Of a DNA stretch of 64,000 nt, positions 55,455 through 63,947 are shown piece by piece (positions within the stretch are counted from its first letter, which is position 1; every line of letters begins with the position of its first letter). The DNA lies in contig NZ_JAAHTB010000019.1 in NCBI RefSeq assembly GCF_010692745.1, forward strand, positions 31,069 through 95,068, in the 5' to 3' direction. Both the position numbers and the translations under genes were made by a program. Under the pieces are notes generated by a model. That model had not been told where the DNA came from. It made no database searches and was given only the letters and a program-made list of their open reading frames with translations. This DNA is from Methylobacterium sp. BTF04. GTDB lineage: Bacteria; Pseudomonadota; Alphaproteobacteria; Rhizobiales; Beijerinckiaceae.

Positions 55455-58190
55455 ATGAGCCCCTTGCCGACGCCGATCCCGCACCGCGATCCCGACCGGC
55501 CTTCCCCCGACGCGCTGCTGGCGGCCGCGCGCCGGGAAGAGGGCCACCGCGGCCGCCTGAAGGTGTTTCTCGGCGCCGCTCCCGGGGTCGGCAAGACCTA
55601 CGAGATGCTGACCATCGGGCGGGCCCGTCTCAAGGCCGGCACGGATGTCGTCGTCGGCGTGGTCGAGACACACGGGCGTGCGGAGACCGAAGCCTTGGTG
55701 GAGGGCTTCGAGACCGTCGCGCGTCGCCCGGTGCCGTATCACGGGACGGTCCTGGCGGAGATGGACCTCGACGCCCTGCTCGCACGCCAGCCGGCGCTGG
55801 CGCTCGTCGACGAGCTCGCCCACACCAACGCTCCGGGCTCGCGGCATCCGAAGCGCTACCAGGACGTCGAGGAGCTGCTCGACGCCGGCATCGACGTCTA
55901 CACCACCCTCAACATCCAACACGTCGAGAGCCTCAACGACGTCGTCGCCCAGATCACCCGTATCCGGGTGCGCGAGACCGTACCCGACGGCATCCTCGAC
56001 CGGGCGGACGACATCGAGGTGGTCGACCTCAACCCGGACGACCTGATCCAGCGCCTGCGCGACGGCAAGGTCTACGTGAAGGGCAACGCCGAGCGCGCCC
56101 TCAAGCACTACTTTTCGCGTGGAAACCTGACGGCGCTCCGCGAGCTGGCGCTGCGCCGCACCGCCGACCGCGTCGACGACGAGCTCCTCAGCCACATGCG
56201 GGCCAACGCCATCGCGGGCCCGTGGGGCGCCGGCGAACGCGTTCTCGTCTGCGTCAGCGAGGACCCGCGTTCCGCCGGCCTCGTGCGTCATGCCAAGCGC
56301 CTCGCCGACCGGCTGCACGCGCCCTGGACCGCCCTCACCGTAGATGGACCCCACAGCCTCTCACTCGACGAGGCGGCGCACGACCGCATCGCCGACACGC
56401 TACGCCTTGCCGACCGCCTCGGCGGCGATGCCGTCACCATCCCGGGCGGGCGACGCATCGCCGACGACATCCTCGCCTTCGCCCGCTCGGCCAACATCAA
56501 CCACATCATCCTCGGCAAGGCCGACCGCTCGCCGCTTTTCGAGATTCTCAATGGCTCGGTCGTTCACGACATCGTCCGGCGCTCGGGCAACATCAGCATC
56601 CACGTCATCACCGGCGAGGCCACGAAGGCCGATCCCGTCCCGGCGAAAACCGTCGCGACGGCGGTCGAGAAACCTCCCGTCGAGATCTTGCCCTATGCCA
56701 TCGGGCTCCTGAGCACGGGGGCGGCGCTCGGTCTCGCGCTGCTGGTCGAACCCTATCTCGGCGTCGAGAATGCCGACCTGATCCTGCTGACCGCCATCGT
56801 CGCCGTTGCCGTGCGCTTCGGGCTGGGTCCGTCGCTGCTGGCCGTGGTCGCGGCGTCGCTGGCCTACAACTTCTTCTTCCTGCCCCCGGTCTACACTCTG
56901 ACCATCGCGGACCCGACCAACGTCGCCGCCTTCCTGCTGTTCACGGTGGTGGCGGTGGCCGTCTCGAACCTGGCGTCCCGCTCCCGGCGCGAGGCGGTGG
57001 TCTCGCATGGCAGGGCGCGCGCCACGGAACGGCTCTACGGCTTCAGCCGCAAGCTCGCCGGATGCGCCACCCTCGACGACGTGCTTTGGGCGACATCGGC
57101 CCAGATCGCCGCGATGCTGAGGGTTCGGGTGGTCGTCCTGCTGCCCGATCAAGGGACGGTCTCGGTCCGGGCGGGCTTTCCCCCTGAGGACATGCTCGAC
57201 GCGGCAGACCTCGGTGCCGCCAAGTGGGCCTTCGACAACGAGCGCCCGGCCGGCCGCGGCGCCGATACCCTGCCGGGTGCCAAGCGCCTGTTCCTGCCCA
57301 TGCGGACGGGACGCGGCATCGTCGGGGTGATCGGCCTCGATACCGACGGCACCGGCCCGATCCTCTCTCCCGAGAACCGACGCCTGTTCGACGCGCTGGC
57401 CGACATGGCCGCATTGGCCATCGAACGCGTGCGGCTGGTGGAAGACCTCGACCGGGCCGAACGCGCCGCCGAGACCGATCGTCTGCGCCAAGCCCTTTTG
57501 ACGTCGATCTCACACGATCTGCGGACCCCGCTCGCATCGGTCCTCGGGGCGGCCACCACCTTGCGCGACCTCGAAGAGGCCTTGCCCCGCGAAGCCAAAG
57601 GGGAGTTGCTTGCGACCATCATCGAGGAATCTGAGCGGTTGAACCGCTTCATCGTCAACCTCCTCGACATGACCCGACTGGAGGCAGGGGCGGTCGCGGC
57701 GAGCCTCACGCCGCAGGACGTTGGCGAGACGGTCGATACGGCCCTGCGCCGCCTGGGTCCGATCCTCGCCGGTCATCGGGTCGTGCTCGATCTTCCGGCC
57801 ACCTTGCCGGCCTTGCGCCTCGACCCGGTCCTGTTCGAACAGGTGCTGGTCAACCTGCTCGACAACGCCGCCAAGTACGCCCCCGACGCCTCCACCATCA
57901 CCGTCAGGGGCGTGGCCGAGCGTGGGCAGGTCCGCCTCACCGTTCTCGACGAGGGCGATGGCCTGCCCGAGGCCGACGTCGAGCGGGTGTTCGACAAGTT
58001 CTACCGTGTCCGCAAGTCCGACAGCGTCCGGGCCGGGACGGGGCTCGGTCTCGCCATCGCGCGCGGCTTCGTCGAGGCCATGGGGGGAACGCTGACGGCG
58101 GGCAACCGCCGCGACCGCCTCGGGGCCGTCTTCACCATACTCCTGCCCGTCCCCCCGGCGGGACACGTTCATTCGGATCTGGCGGCATGA
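55455..58190 (+). CDS. kdpD: Osmosensitive K(+) channel histidine kinase KdpD
   Basis: A 911-residue sensor. The N-terminal KdpD domain has a Walker A motif GAAPGVGKTYEML and DELAHTNAPGSRHPKRYQD. A universal-stress-like domain is at about 250-370, then four closely spaced TM helices (about 410-510), a GAF-like domain, and the kinase core with LTSISHDLRTPLASVLGAAT (phospho-accepting His) and LLDNAAKYAPDAS (N box). It senses low potassium and phosphorylates KdpE. Its stop overlaps the kdpE start. Confidence 0.96.
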   Translation: MSPLPTPIPHRDPDRPSPDALLAAARREEGHRGRLKVFLGAAPGVGKTYEMLTIGRARLKAGTDVVVGVVETHGRAETEALVEGFETVARRPVPYHGTVLAEMDLDALLARQPALALVDELAHTNAPGSRHPKRYQDVEELLDAGIDVYTTLNIQHVESLNDVVAQITRIRVRETVPDGILDRADDIEVVDLNPDDLIQRLRDGKVYVKGNAERALKHYFSRGNLTALRELALRRTADRVDDELLSHMRANAIAGPWGAGERVLVCVSEDPRSAGLVRHAKRLADRLHAPWTALTVDGPHSLSLDEAAHDRIADTLRLADRLGGDAVTIPGGRRIADDILAFARSANINHIILGKADRSPLFEILNGSVVHDIVRRSGNISIHVITGEATKADPVPAKTVATAVEKPPVEILPYAIGLLSTGAALGLALLVEPYLGVENADLILLTAIVAVAVRFGLGPSLLAVVAASLAYNFFFLPPVYTLTIADPTNVAAFLLFTVVAVAVSNLASRSRREAVVSHGRARATERLYGFSRKLAGCATLDDVLWATSAQIAAMLRVRVVVLLPDQGTVSVRAGFPPEDMLDAADLGAAKWAFDNERPAGRGADTLPGAKRLFLPMRTGRGIVGVIGLDTDGTGPILSPENRRLFDALADMAALAIERVRLVEDLDRAERAAETDRLRQALLTSISHDLRTPLASVLGAATTLRDLEEALPREAKGELLATIIEESERLNRFIVNLLDMTRLEAGAVAASLTPQDVGETVDTALRRLGPILAGHRVVLDLPATLPALRLDPVLFEQVLVNLLDNAAKYAPDASTITVRGVAERGQVRLTVLDEGDGLPEADVERVFDKFYRVRKSDSVRAGTGLGLAIARGFVEAMGGTLTAGNRRDRLGAVFTILLPVPPAGHVHSDLAA

Positions 58191-58882
58191 GCATGAACAT
58201 CCTGGTCATCGACGACGAGCCGCCGATCCGGAAGCTCTTGAGCATGGGCCTTGCGACACAGGGCTACGAAATCTTCGAGGCGCCGAACGCCCGTACCGCC
58301 CTCGATGTCCTATCCCGCGAGACGGTCGACCTGATCATCCTCGACCTCGGCCTACCCGACATGCGCGGGCACGACCTGCTCCGCCTCATCCGCAAGGACC
58401 ATCGCGATCTACCGATGGTGGTTCTCTCCAGCCGGGACGACGAAGCGGGCAAGGTCGAGGCGCTCGACCTCGGGGCCGACGACTACGTCACGAAGCCCTT
58501 CGGCATGGGCGAGTTGCTGGCCCGCATCCGCGCGGCCCTGCGCCATCAGTTGGCGGTCCAGGGCGAACGGGCCCTGTTCGAGGTCGACGGCCTCAGCGTC
58601 GACCTGGTGCGCCGCCTCGTCCGGGTTCGCGGCGCGGAGGTGAAGCTCACCCCGCGCGAATACGACTTCCTGCGCGTCCTGATCCAGCACGCCGGTAAGG
58701 CCCTGACCCATTCCCAGCTGATGAGCGAGGTCTCCACCTCCTCCGACCCGCAATACCTGCGCGTCTACATGCGCCAGCTTCGCCTCAAGCTGGAGGCCGA
58801 TCCCGAGCGTCCGCGCATCCTGCTTACCGAGACCGGCGTCGGGTACCGCCTGCGCGCCCCGGACGATGAAGTCCGAGCCTGA
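58187..58882 (+). CDS. kdpE: KDP operon response regulator KdpE
   Basis: A 231-residue OmpR-type regulator. The receiver domain has the acidic pair in ILVIDDEPPIRKLL, phosphoacceptor Asp in LIILDLGLPDMRG, and Lys in DDYVTKPFGMGE. The winged-helix DNA-binding domain is LTPREYDFLRVLIQHAGKAL through YLRVYMRQLRLKLEADPERP. It activates kdpFABC. Its ATG overlaps the kdpD stop (ATGA), and EIIA follows about 100 bases later. Confidence 0.96.
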   Translation: MSMNILVIDDEPPIRKLLSMGLATQGYEIFEAPNARTALDVLSRETVDLIILDLGLPDMRGHDLLRLIRKDHRDLPMVVLSSRDDEAGKVEALDLGADDYVTKPFGMGELLARIRAALRHQLAVQGERALFEVDGLSVDLVRRLVRVRGAEVKLTPREYDFLRVLIQHAGKALTHSQLMSEVSTSSDPQYLRVYMRQLRLKLEADPERPRILLTETGVGYRLRAPDDEVRA

Positions 58883-58986
58883 GTTACACCTCACGCATGT
58901 GATCAGACTGGGTTACCCGGCATCCCCACGCTCGACGGAGCGAACACCTTGATCCATCCCGCAGTCGCGCGACCGAGCCATCCCGA

Positions 58987-59445
58987 ATGACCATCGACGA
59001 ATTCCTATCGCCAGACCAAGTCGCCGTTGGGGTTCGGGTGGCCGGCAAGGCAGCGCTCCTGGACGACCTTTCCCGCAGGGCCGCGCAGGCGCTCGACCTC
59101 GATGTGGAAGCGGTACGGTCAGCACTCGGGAAGCGCGAGGGCCTCGGCTCGACCGGGGTCGGGGATGGCATAGCCCTACCGCATGCGCGGCTTGAGAGCG
59201 TCCGGCGTCCGTTCGGATGCCTAGTCCGTCTTCGCGATCCGGTGGACTTCGATGCCATCGACGAGCGGCTGGTCGATCTCGTCTTCCTCCTGCTGCTCCC
59301 GACCGACGCGCAGGGCTCGCAACTGAACGCCCTGGCCTGCGTCGCCCGCCGGATGCGCGATCCCGAGGCCGCGGCGGCGATGCGGGGCGCGCGCGACGCT
59401 GCCGCGCTGTTCGCGATCATGAGGGGCGTCCAGACGGTGCGGTGA
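58987..59445 (+). CDS. PTS EIIA domain protein, PtsN-like
   Basis: A 152-residue nitrogen-type EIIA (PtsN family). The phosphorylatable His lies in GVGDGIALPHARLESVRRPF, with the preceding REGLGSTGVG loop conserved. In E. coli and rhizobia EIIA-Ntr binds KdpD and modulates kdp expression, so its position directly behind kdpE is suggestive. It is one domain only, with no EIIB or EIIC nearby. Whether it acts on KdpD here is inference. Confidence 0.85.
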   Translation: MTIDEFLSPDQVAVGVRVAGKAALLDDLSRRAAQALDLDVEAVRSALGKREGLGSTGVGDGIALPHARLESVRRPFGCLVRLRDPVDFDAIDERLVDLVFLLLLPTDAQGSQLNALACVARRMRDPEAAAAMRGARDAAALFAIMRGVQTVR

Positions 59446-59482
59446 GGTCCATGCAACCATGTTCGACCTGCAGGCGCGCTCG

Positions 59483-59806
59483 TCAGGTCCCGCGTGGTCC
59501 CAGAAGAATGACAGCGGCGCCGACGAGACAGATCGCAGCCCCGCCGACATCCCATCGGTCGGGGCGGTGTCCCTCGGCCAGCCATAGCTACAGGATCGAC
59601 GAGACGATGTAGACGCCACCATAAGCCGCGTATGCGCGTACGGCGTTCTCGCTGTCGACGAGGGTTAGCAGGTAGGCGAACAGGGCGAGCGACGCCATGC
59701 CGGGCGCCAGCCACCATGGCGACCGGTCGAGACGAAGCCACGCCCAGAAGGCGAAGCACCCGGCGATTTCGGCAACCGCGGCGCCAGCATAGGCAAGGAA
59801 TGTCAT
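59483..59806 (-). pseudogene. YnfA-family small membrane protein with in-frame stop
   Basis: From the ATG at 59806 the frame gives the YnfA family sequence [40 protein letters not shown] and [14 protein letters not shown], then a TAG stop at 59588. The same frame continues [20 protein letters not shown] then [14 protein letters not shown] to a stop at 59483, exactly the family C-terminus and a total of 107 codons. Relatives have Trp at the interrupted position, so one base change (TGG to TAG) explains it. Either a nonsense allele or a sequencing error; the truncated product lacks the last helix. Confidence 0.85.
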
Positions 59807-59866
59807 GTCCTCGCCATTCGCCACTGCGCGGTCGCGGTCAAGCCTGGAAGGGTGGCGCCGAGCCCG

Positions 59867-60652
59867 TCAAATAAGGTCGAGTGACACCATGCCGAGCTCC
59901 TCGAACTCAGCCAATACCCGCTGACCTGGAATGACGCGCACCAGACCCGTGCAACTGCCCGCCGCGACCACCTCGCCGGCCTCTATGCGTCGCCCGCGTC
60001 CGGCGAGCCACCGTGCCGTCCAGGCGACGGCGCCGACGGGAGCGCCGAACGTGTCCGCCCCTCGGCCCCGTGCGACGACGTTCCCGTTCAGGCTGACGCT
60101 GATGGCTGTCGAGGCAAGGTCGACCGAGCGCCAGTCCTGCACCCGGGGGCCGAGGACGTGGATCACGTCGAGCCCGAGATCGGCGGTCGCCGTGAACGCG
60201 TTCAAGGGGGTGCGGTTGGGAACCCGCCGGCCGAGGATCTGTAGTTCGAGATGGCAGGCCAGGCAGGCGTCAGCGGCCTGATGCTCGCCGTTCCTCCCCT
60301 CCGCTGCATCCTCCAAGGGACGCCCGAGGACGAAGCTGTACCCCGCGCCGAGCCCGATGACCCCATGCGGGAGAAGGAAGGTCGAGCCGTCCTCCAGGAG
60401 GGCTCCGCGGAGCAGCGGGGCGATCACCGGTTCGGTGCAGCCGAGTAGCCGGGTGGTCATCGGACTGGTGGCGCTCAGGGCGTAGCCGACCTGGGTGCCT
60501 GCCAGGATACGCAGCGTCGCCTCCTGCACGTCCTCGGCCTCGGCCATCCCCGTCAGGCGATGGAGGCCCGCGTCGAGGCACTCCTTGCCGGAGCGATGGG
60601 CCGACGCGAGGGCCTCCGCGATCCGCTCGATCTCGTCCGGTGTCAACGTCAT
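59867..60652 (-). CDS. 2-keto-4-pentenoate hydratase-like protein
   Basis: A 261-residue protein of the FAH/hydratase fold (MhpD, DmpE). Conserved parts are LAGTQVGYALSATSP, VIAPLLRGALLEDGSTFLLP, ADLGLDVIHVLGPRVQDWRS and GAPVGAVAWTARWLAG near the end. The position that in true hydratases carries metal-binding glutamates (VEAEIAF-like) reads GLGAGYSFVLGRPL, with no Glu, so activity is doubtful. The start overlaps the stop of the upstream 96-residue gene (ATGA), and no aromatic-degradation genes are nearby. Confidence 0.75.
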   Translation of the reverse strand: MTLTPDEIERIAEALASAHRSGKECLDAGLHRLTGMAEAEDVQEATLRILAGTQVGYALSATSPMTTRLLGCTEPVIAPLLRGALLEDGSTFLLPHGVIGLGAGYSFVLGRPLEDAAEGRNGEHQAADACLACHLELQILGRRVPNRTPLNAFTATADLGLDVIHVLGPRVQDWRSVDLASTAISVSLNGNVVARGRGADTFGAPVGAVAWTARWLAGRGRRIEAGEVVAAGSCTGLVRVIPGQRVLAEFEELGMVSLDLI

Positions 60653-60939
60653 GGCTCCCGGCTCCGGGCGAGCGTCACGCCCGGGTGGTGCCGCCGCCGG
60701 ATCGGATGCCGTCGCATTTGGCCATCCCTCCGACGGTGCCCGTGCTCCTGCGTGGCGAAATGGTGGATCAGCGCCATCACCGGCAATCCGATGCAGACCG
60801 TCGCCAAGGTGGCGGAGGCGGAGAGGCCCAGCACCCAGCCGGCGCCGGCACCCACGGTGAGGGCGCACCCCGTCACGGCGAACCGTGCGATGAGGCGGCG
60901 GGCATGGCGTGCCCGCAGGCGTCGGGCCGCGTCACCCAT
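60649..60939 (-). CDS. Small membrane protein (96 aa)
   Basis: Starts MGDAARRLRARHARRLIARF and has two hydrophobic segments (VTGCALTVGAGAGWVLGL and ATLATVCIGLPVMALIHHFA), followed by a His/Arg-rich tail (EHGHRRRDGQMRRHPIRRRH). The ATGA overlap with the hydratase gene supports coupled translation. The histidine-rich tail could bind metal, but no family is recognised. Confidence 0.65.
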   Translation of the reverse strand: MGDAARRLRARHARRLIARFAVTGCALTVGAGAGWVLGLSASATLATVCIGLPVMALIHHFATQEHGHRRRDGQMRRHPIRRRHHPGVTLARSREP

Positions 60940-60940
60940 C

Positions 60941-61201
60941 TCAGATCCTGAGTTCGATGCGGTCCGTCGCAATGACGACGGCGTCCGGACGATGACCGGT
61001 GAGGTCGACAGCGTAGTGGAGCGCATCGTGCCGCGAGCGGAAGAGGCCGCCGCCCAGGCCGTGGGTCTCGACGGCGACCCAGTGACCCTGAGGATCCTGG
61101 CCGACGATGAAGCTGGTGGAGGGAGGACGGGTGGCCTCGGTTACAACGGCGGAAACCGGGAGGAGGACGGGCATGGATCGGCTTGGGTTCACGCGATCCA
61201 T
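60941..61201 (-). CDS. Small conserved protein (86 aa)
   Basis: It starts MDRVNPSRSMPVLLPVSAVV. The C-terminal half SFIVGQDPQGHWVAVETHGL followed by GGGLFRSRHDALHYAV is a compact module that recurs in Methylobacterium proteins, sometimes annotated as RAG2-PHD-like, though no zinc ligands of a PHD finger are seen. It ends one base before the start of the 96-residue gene, so three genes probably form one operon. Function unknown. Confidence 0.65.
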   Translation of the reverse strand: MDRVNPSRSMPVLLPVSAVVTEATRPPSTSFIVGQDPQGHWVAVETHGLGGGLFRSRHDALHYAVDLTGHRPDAVVIATDRIELRI

Positions 61202-61273
61202 CGTCGGGACCGCATCCCTAATCTGAGTCTGGGCGCATAAGGGTTCGAGCGGGAGAGTGGGGCTTCCGCATAA

Positions 61274-62754
61274 GTGTCCCATCAGGATTCCTTGCGAATG
61301 CACGGACACGCGGCGAAGCTCACTCGAAACGCGGCCTGCCGTGGCCTACCTTTGTCCGGTGGCGACGCGGCGCCGCTGGAGGATGTTCGCTTGCGCGAGG
61401 TGGGGTCGCCGATCCGGCGGGTGATCTGGTTCTGTGCGCCGCTTTTCGCGCTGGCTGTTGCGAGCCTTGCCTACGCCTACCTCACGCAACCGACCACGCT
61501 CGTCGTCGCCGTGGCTCCGAATGGAGGCTCGGAGCCGGCGTTGATGCGGGCCTACGCGGAGGCCTTAGCCAAGGGAAAGGCATCCATCCGCTTGCGGATC
61601 GTGCCCTTCGACGGAGTCCGTGAGAGCGCCGAGGCCCTCCGTGACGGCAAGGTCGATCTCGCGGTGGTGCGGCCCGACGTGTCGATGCCGCGCAACGGGC
61701 TTACCCTGGCGGTCCTGCGCGAGCAGGCGACCTTCGTGGTCGCACCTCGCCAGGGCGGCATCGACGGGTTCCCCGCCCTCGCCGGCAGGCGGCTTGGTAT
61801 TCTGGCACCCCGGAAGGCGGATCATGCCCTCGTGCGAAGCCTCGTGGAGCGGCACGGTCTGGAGCTGAGGGACGATGTTCCGGAAGGCGACGTGCCCGGG
61901 CGGACGGTGGCCCTGGTCCCGGTGGAGGAAGGCGATCTCCGACGTTTCCTCTCCGAGGGGCGCATCGCCGCCGTGGTCCTGCTGACCACGCCGACGTCGG
62001 CGGCCGCGCAACGCATCGTCGGGATCGTCCGGGGGGCGGACGCGAACGACGAGGCGACCTTGTTCGGCGCGCCCGACGCGGCGTCCACCCTGGCGCGGCT
62101 TCCCCGTCTCCAGACCGTCACCATCCCGGCCGGTCTCTACGACGGGCAACCGCGTCTTCTGGCCGAGGACGTCCAGACGGTCGGGTCGTCCTACCGCCTC
62201 ATGGCTCGTTCGACCCTTTCCCGGAGCGTCGCCGCTGAGGTGACCCAGCACCTGTCCGAGATGCGCGCGCTCCTGTCGGAGGCCACGCCCGCGGCGGAGG
62301 ACATCTCGCACCCCGCCTACGACACCACCGTCGGCGCGACCAGCGCACGGTTGCCCATCCATCCGGGAGCCATCGACTACTACGAGCGCGAGCAAGAAAG
62401 CTTCATCGAGCGCTACGAGAGCTGGATCTACCTCGTGGCGATCTTCGGCGGCAGCCTCGGGTCCGTGGCCGCATGGCTGCGCCAACGCGTGGGGCGCATC
62501 CGGCGCGAGCGGATCGAGGTGGCGACCCTGCGCCTGCTAGAGATCCGCTCGAATGCCCGAAGTGCCACCGACCGGGCCGAGCTGGAGGCGATGGCGGGTG
62601 AGACCGACGACCTGGCGGCCAGCATCGCCCGCCATGCGATGAGACGAACGAGCCCCGCACCCTGGCGGCGGCGACGCTCGGCGTGGATGCGGCGCGGTCC
62701 ACTATCGCGAGGCGCCTCGGTCGCCCCGCGGACACCACCGCAACGGCTGACTGA
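61274..62754 (+). pseudogene. TAXI-family solute-binding-like membrane protein with C-terminal frameshift
   Basis: A long frame begins MSHQDSLRMHGHAAKLTRNA, with a TM helix near residue 50-70 (VIWFCAPLFALAVASLAYAY) and a TAXI/TRAP binding-protein-like domain (TTLVVAVAPNGGSEPALMRA onward); a second TM lies near 375-395 (SWIYLVAIFGGSLGSVAAWL). After DDLAASIARHAMR the open frame turns Arg/Pro-rich and overlaps the next gene, while the next frame reads TNEPRTLAAATLGVDAARST followed by IARRLGRPADTTATAD and stops at 62754 against the next start. A one-base indel near 62640-62650 is the simplest reading. The open frame otherwise runs to 62854. Confidence 0.7.
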
Positions 62755-62771
62755 TGCGAGGAAGCCCAGGC

Positions 62772-62969
62772 ATGATGACGTCGACGAACGACATTCCCTT
62801 CGAGCGCATCCGCGAGCGGGCCTTCGAGCTCTGGGACCGCAATCACAGGCCTGAGGGCCTCGACATCCAGTTCTGGCTACTGGCCGAGCGGGAGCTAAGG
62901 ACGGACGCCACTGGTGGGGAAGGGCAGGCGCACGAGACCGACGCTCACGACGGTGGCGGCGTATCATGA
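62772..62969 (+). CDS. DUF2934-family small protein
   Basis: A 65-residue protein beginning MMTSTNDIPFERIRERAFEL then WDRNHRPEGLDIQFWLLAER. The pattern (I-R-x-R-A-x-x-L-W and W-x-x-A-E-x-E-L) is that of DUF2934, a short helical family abundant in Rhizobiales. An ATG at 62754 overlaps the restored stop of the preceding gene, so coupling is plausible and the true start may be 62754. Function unknown. Confidence 0.78.
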   Translation: MMTSTNDIPFERIRERAFELWDRNHRPEGLDIQFWLLAERELRTDATGGEGQAHETDAHDGGGVS

Positions 62970-63006
62970 GCGTCGGCACGATGGCAAGCGCCGACAAGGC
63001 TGCGTA

Positions 63007-63094
63007 TTCCGACGAAGCCGGCCGGGGATTCCGATTTGAAGCCGGCCGTCATTCCGAGGCGAAGACGGCCACCGTTCCGATTTGAAGCCGGCCG
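63007..63094. repeat. Four tandem 22-23-base terminal repeats of an IS21-type element
   Basis: Units begin at 63007, 63029, 63052 and 63075. Two are identical for 20 bases (TTCCGATTTGAAGCCGGCCG), one lacks two bases, and one is degenerate. Multiple short terminal repeats at the outer end, close to the istB stop, are typical of IS21-family elements. Confidence 0.8.
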
Positions 63095-63150
63095 GTGATG
63101 GAGGCATTCCCGCGGGTCTGGGGTGAAGATCACGAGGTTGGTTCAGGCGG

Positions 63151-63894
63151 TCAAGCGGCTTGCTCGGCCGCCTTGCGTTTGCGCAAGCTCTCGCCGGCGA
63201 GTTCGATCCGGTGCGCGTTGTGAAGCAGCCGGTCGAGGACGGCATCGGCAAGCGTCGGAATGCCGATGATCTCGTACCAGCGGTCGACCGGTACCTGGCT
63301 GGTGATCAGGGTCGCGCCGGTGTCGTAGCGATCCTCGATGATCTCCAGGAGATCCCGCGCCTGCTCGGGTAGGAGCGGTTCGGGGCCCCAGTCGTCGAGG
63401 ATCAGCAGGTTCACACGGGCGATCTGGCGCAGCAGCCTGCCGTATCGGCCATCGCCGCGGGCGAGGCTCAAGGCCGCAAACAGGCGCGGGACCCGATAGT
63501 ACAGAACCGAGAGGTCGTCCCGGCAAGCCTTGTGTCCCAGCGCGCAGGCCAGCCAACTCTTTCCAACGCCGCAGGGGCCGGTGATGACGAGGTTGCGCCG
63601 GGTCCGGATCCAGTCGCCGGTGGCGAGCTTGAGGAACAGCGCGCGGTCGAGGCCGCGATGGCTGCGGTAGTCGACATCCTCGATGCTGGCAGGGTGGCGC
63701 AGGCGGGCGGCCCGTGCGCGGGTCTCGAAGCGCTTCTGCCGGCGGGCGGTGGCCTCGTGTTCGAGCAGGAGCCCGAGCCACTCGGCGTGCGAGAGCGCGC
63801 CGGCTTCCGGATTGGCGTCGAGCGCTCTGTAGCCAGAGGCCATGCCGGTCAGGCCGAGTTCGCGCAGGAGATCGAGGGTGGGATGAGTGAGCAT
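63151..63894 (-). CDS. istB: IS21-family transposition helper ATPase IstB
   Basis: A 247-residue AAA+ ATPase that assists the IS21 transposase IstA. The Walker A motif is ITGPCGVGKSWLACALGHKA, Walker B NLLILDDWGPEPLL, and the sensor region ITSQVPVDRWYEIIGIPTLA is present, as is the N-terminal helical domain (LLRELGLTGMASGYRALDAN). The element's outer end lies downstream at 63007. The istA gene that normally precedes istB is absent; another transposase starts there on the opposite strand. Confidence 0.93.
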   Translation of the reverse strand: MLTHPTLDLLRELGLTGMASGYRALDANPEAGALSHAEWLGLLLEHEATARRQKRFETRARAARLRHPASIEDVDYRSHRGLDRALFLKLATGDWIRTRRNLVITGPCGVGKSWLACALGHKACRDDLSVLYYRVPRLFAALSLARGDGRYGRLLRQIARVNLLILDDWGPEPLLPEQARDLLEIIEDRYDTGATLITSQVPVDRWYEIIGIPTLADAVLDRLLHNAHRIELAGESLRKRKAAEQAA

Positions 63895-63947
63895 CGGTAA
63901 TTACCCACCCCCTTGCGCGGGGTGGATTTCACTGATTCCCTCACCGG

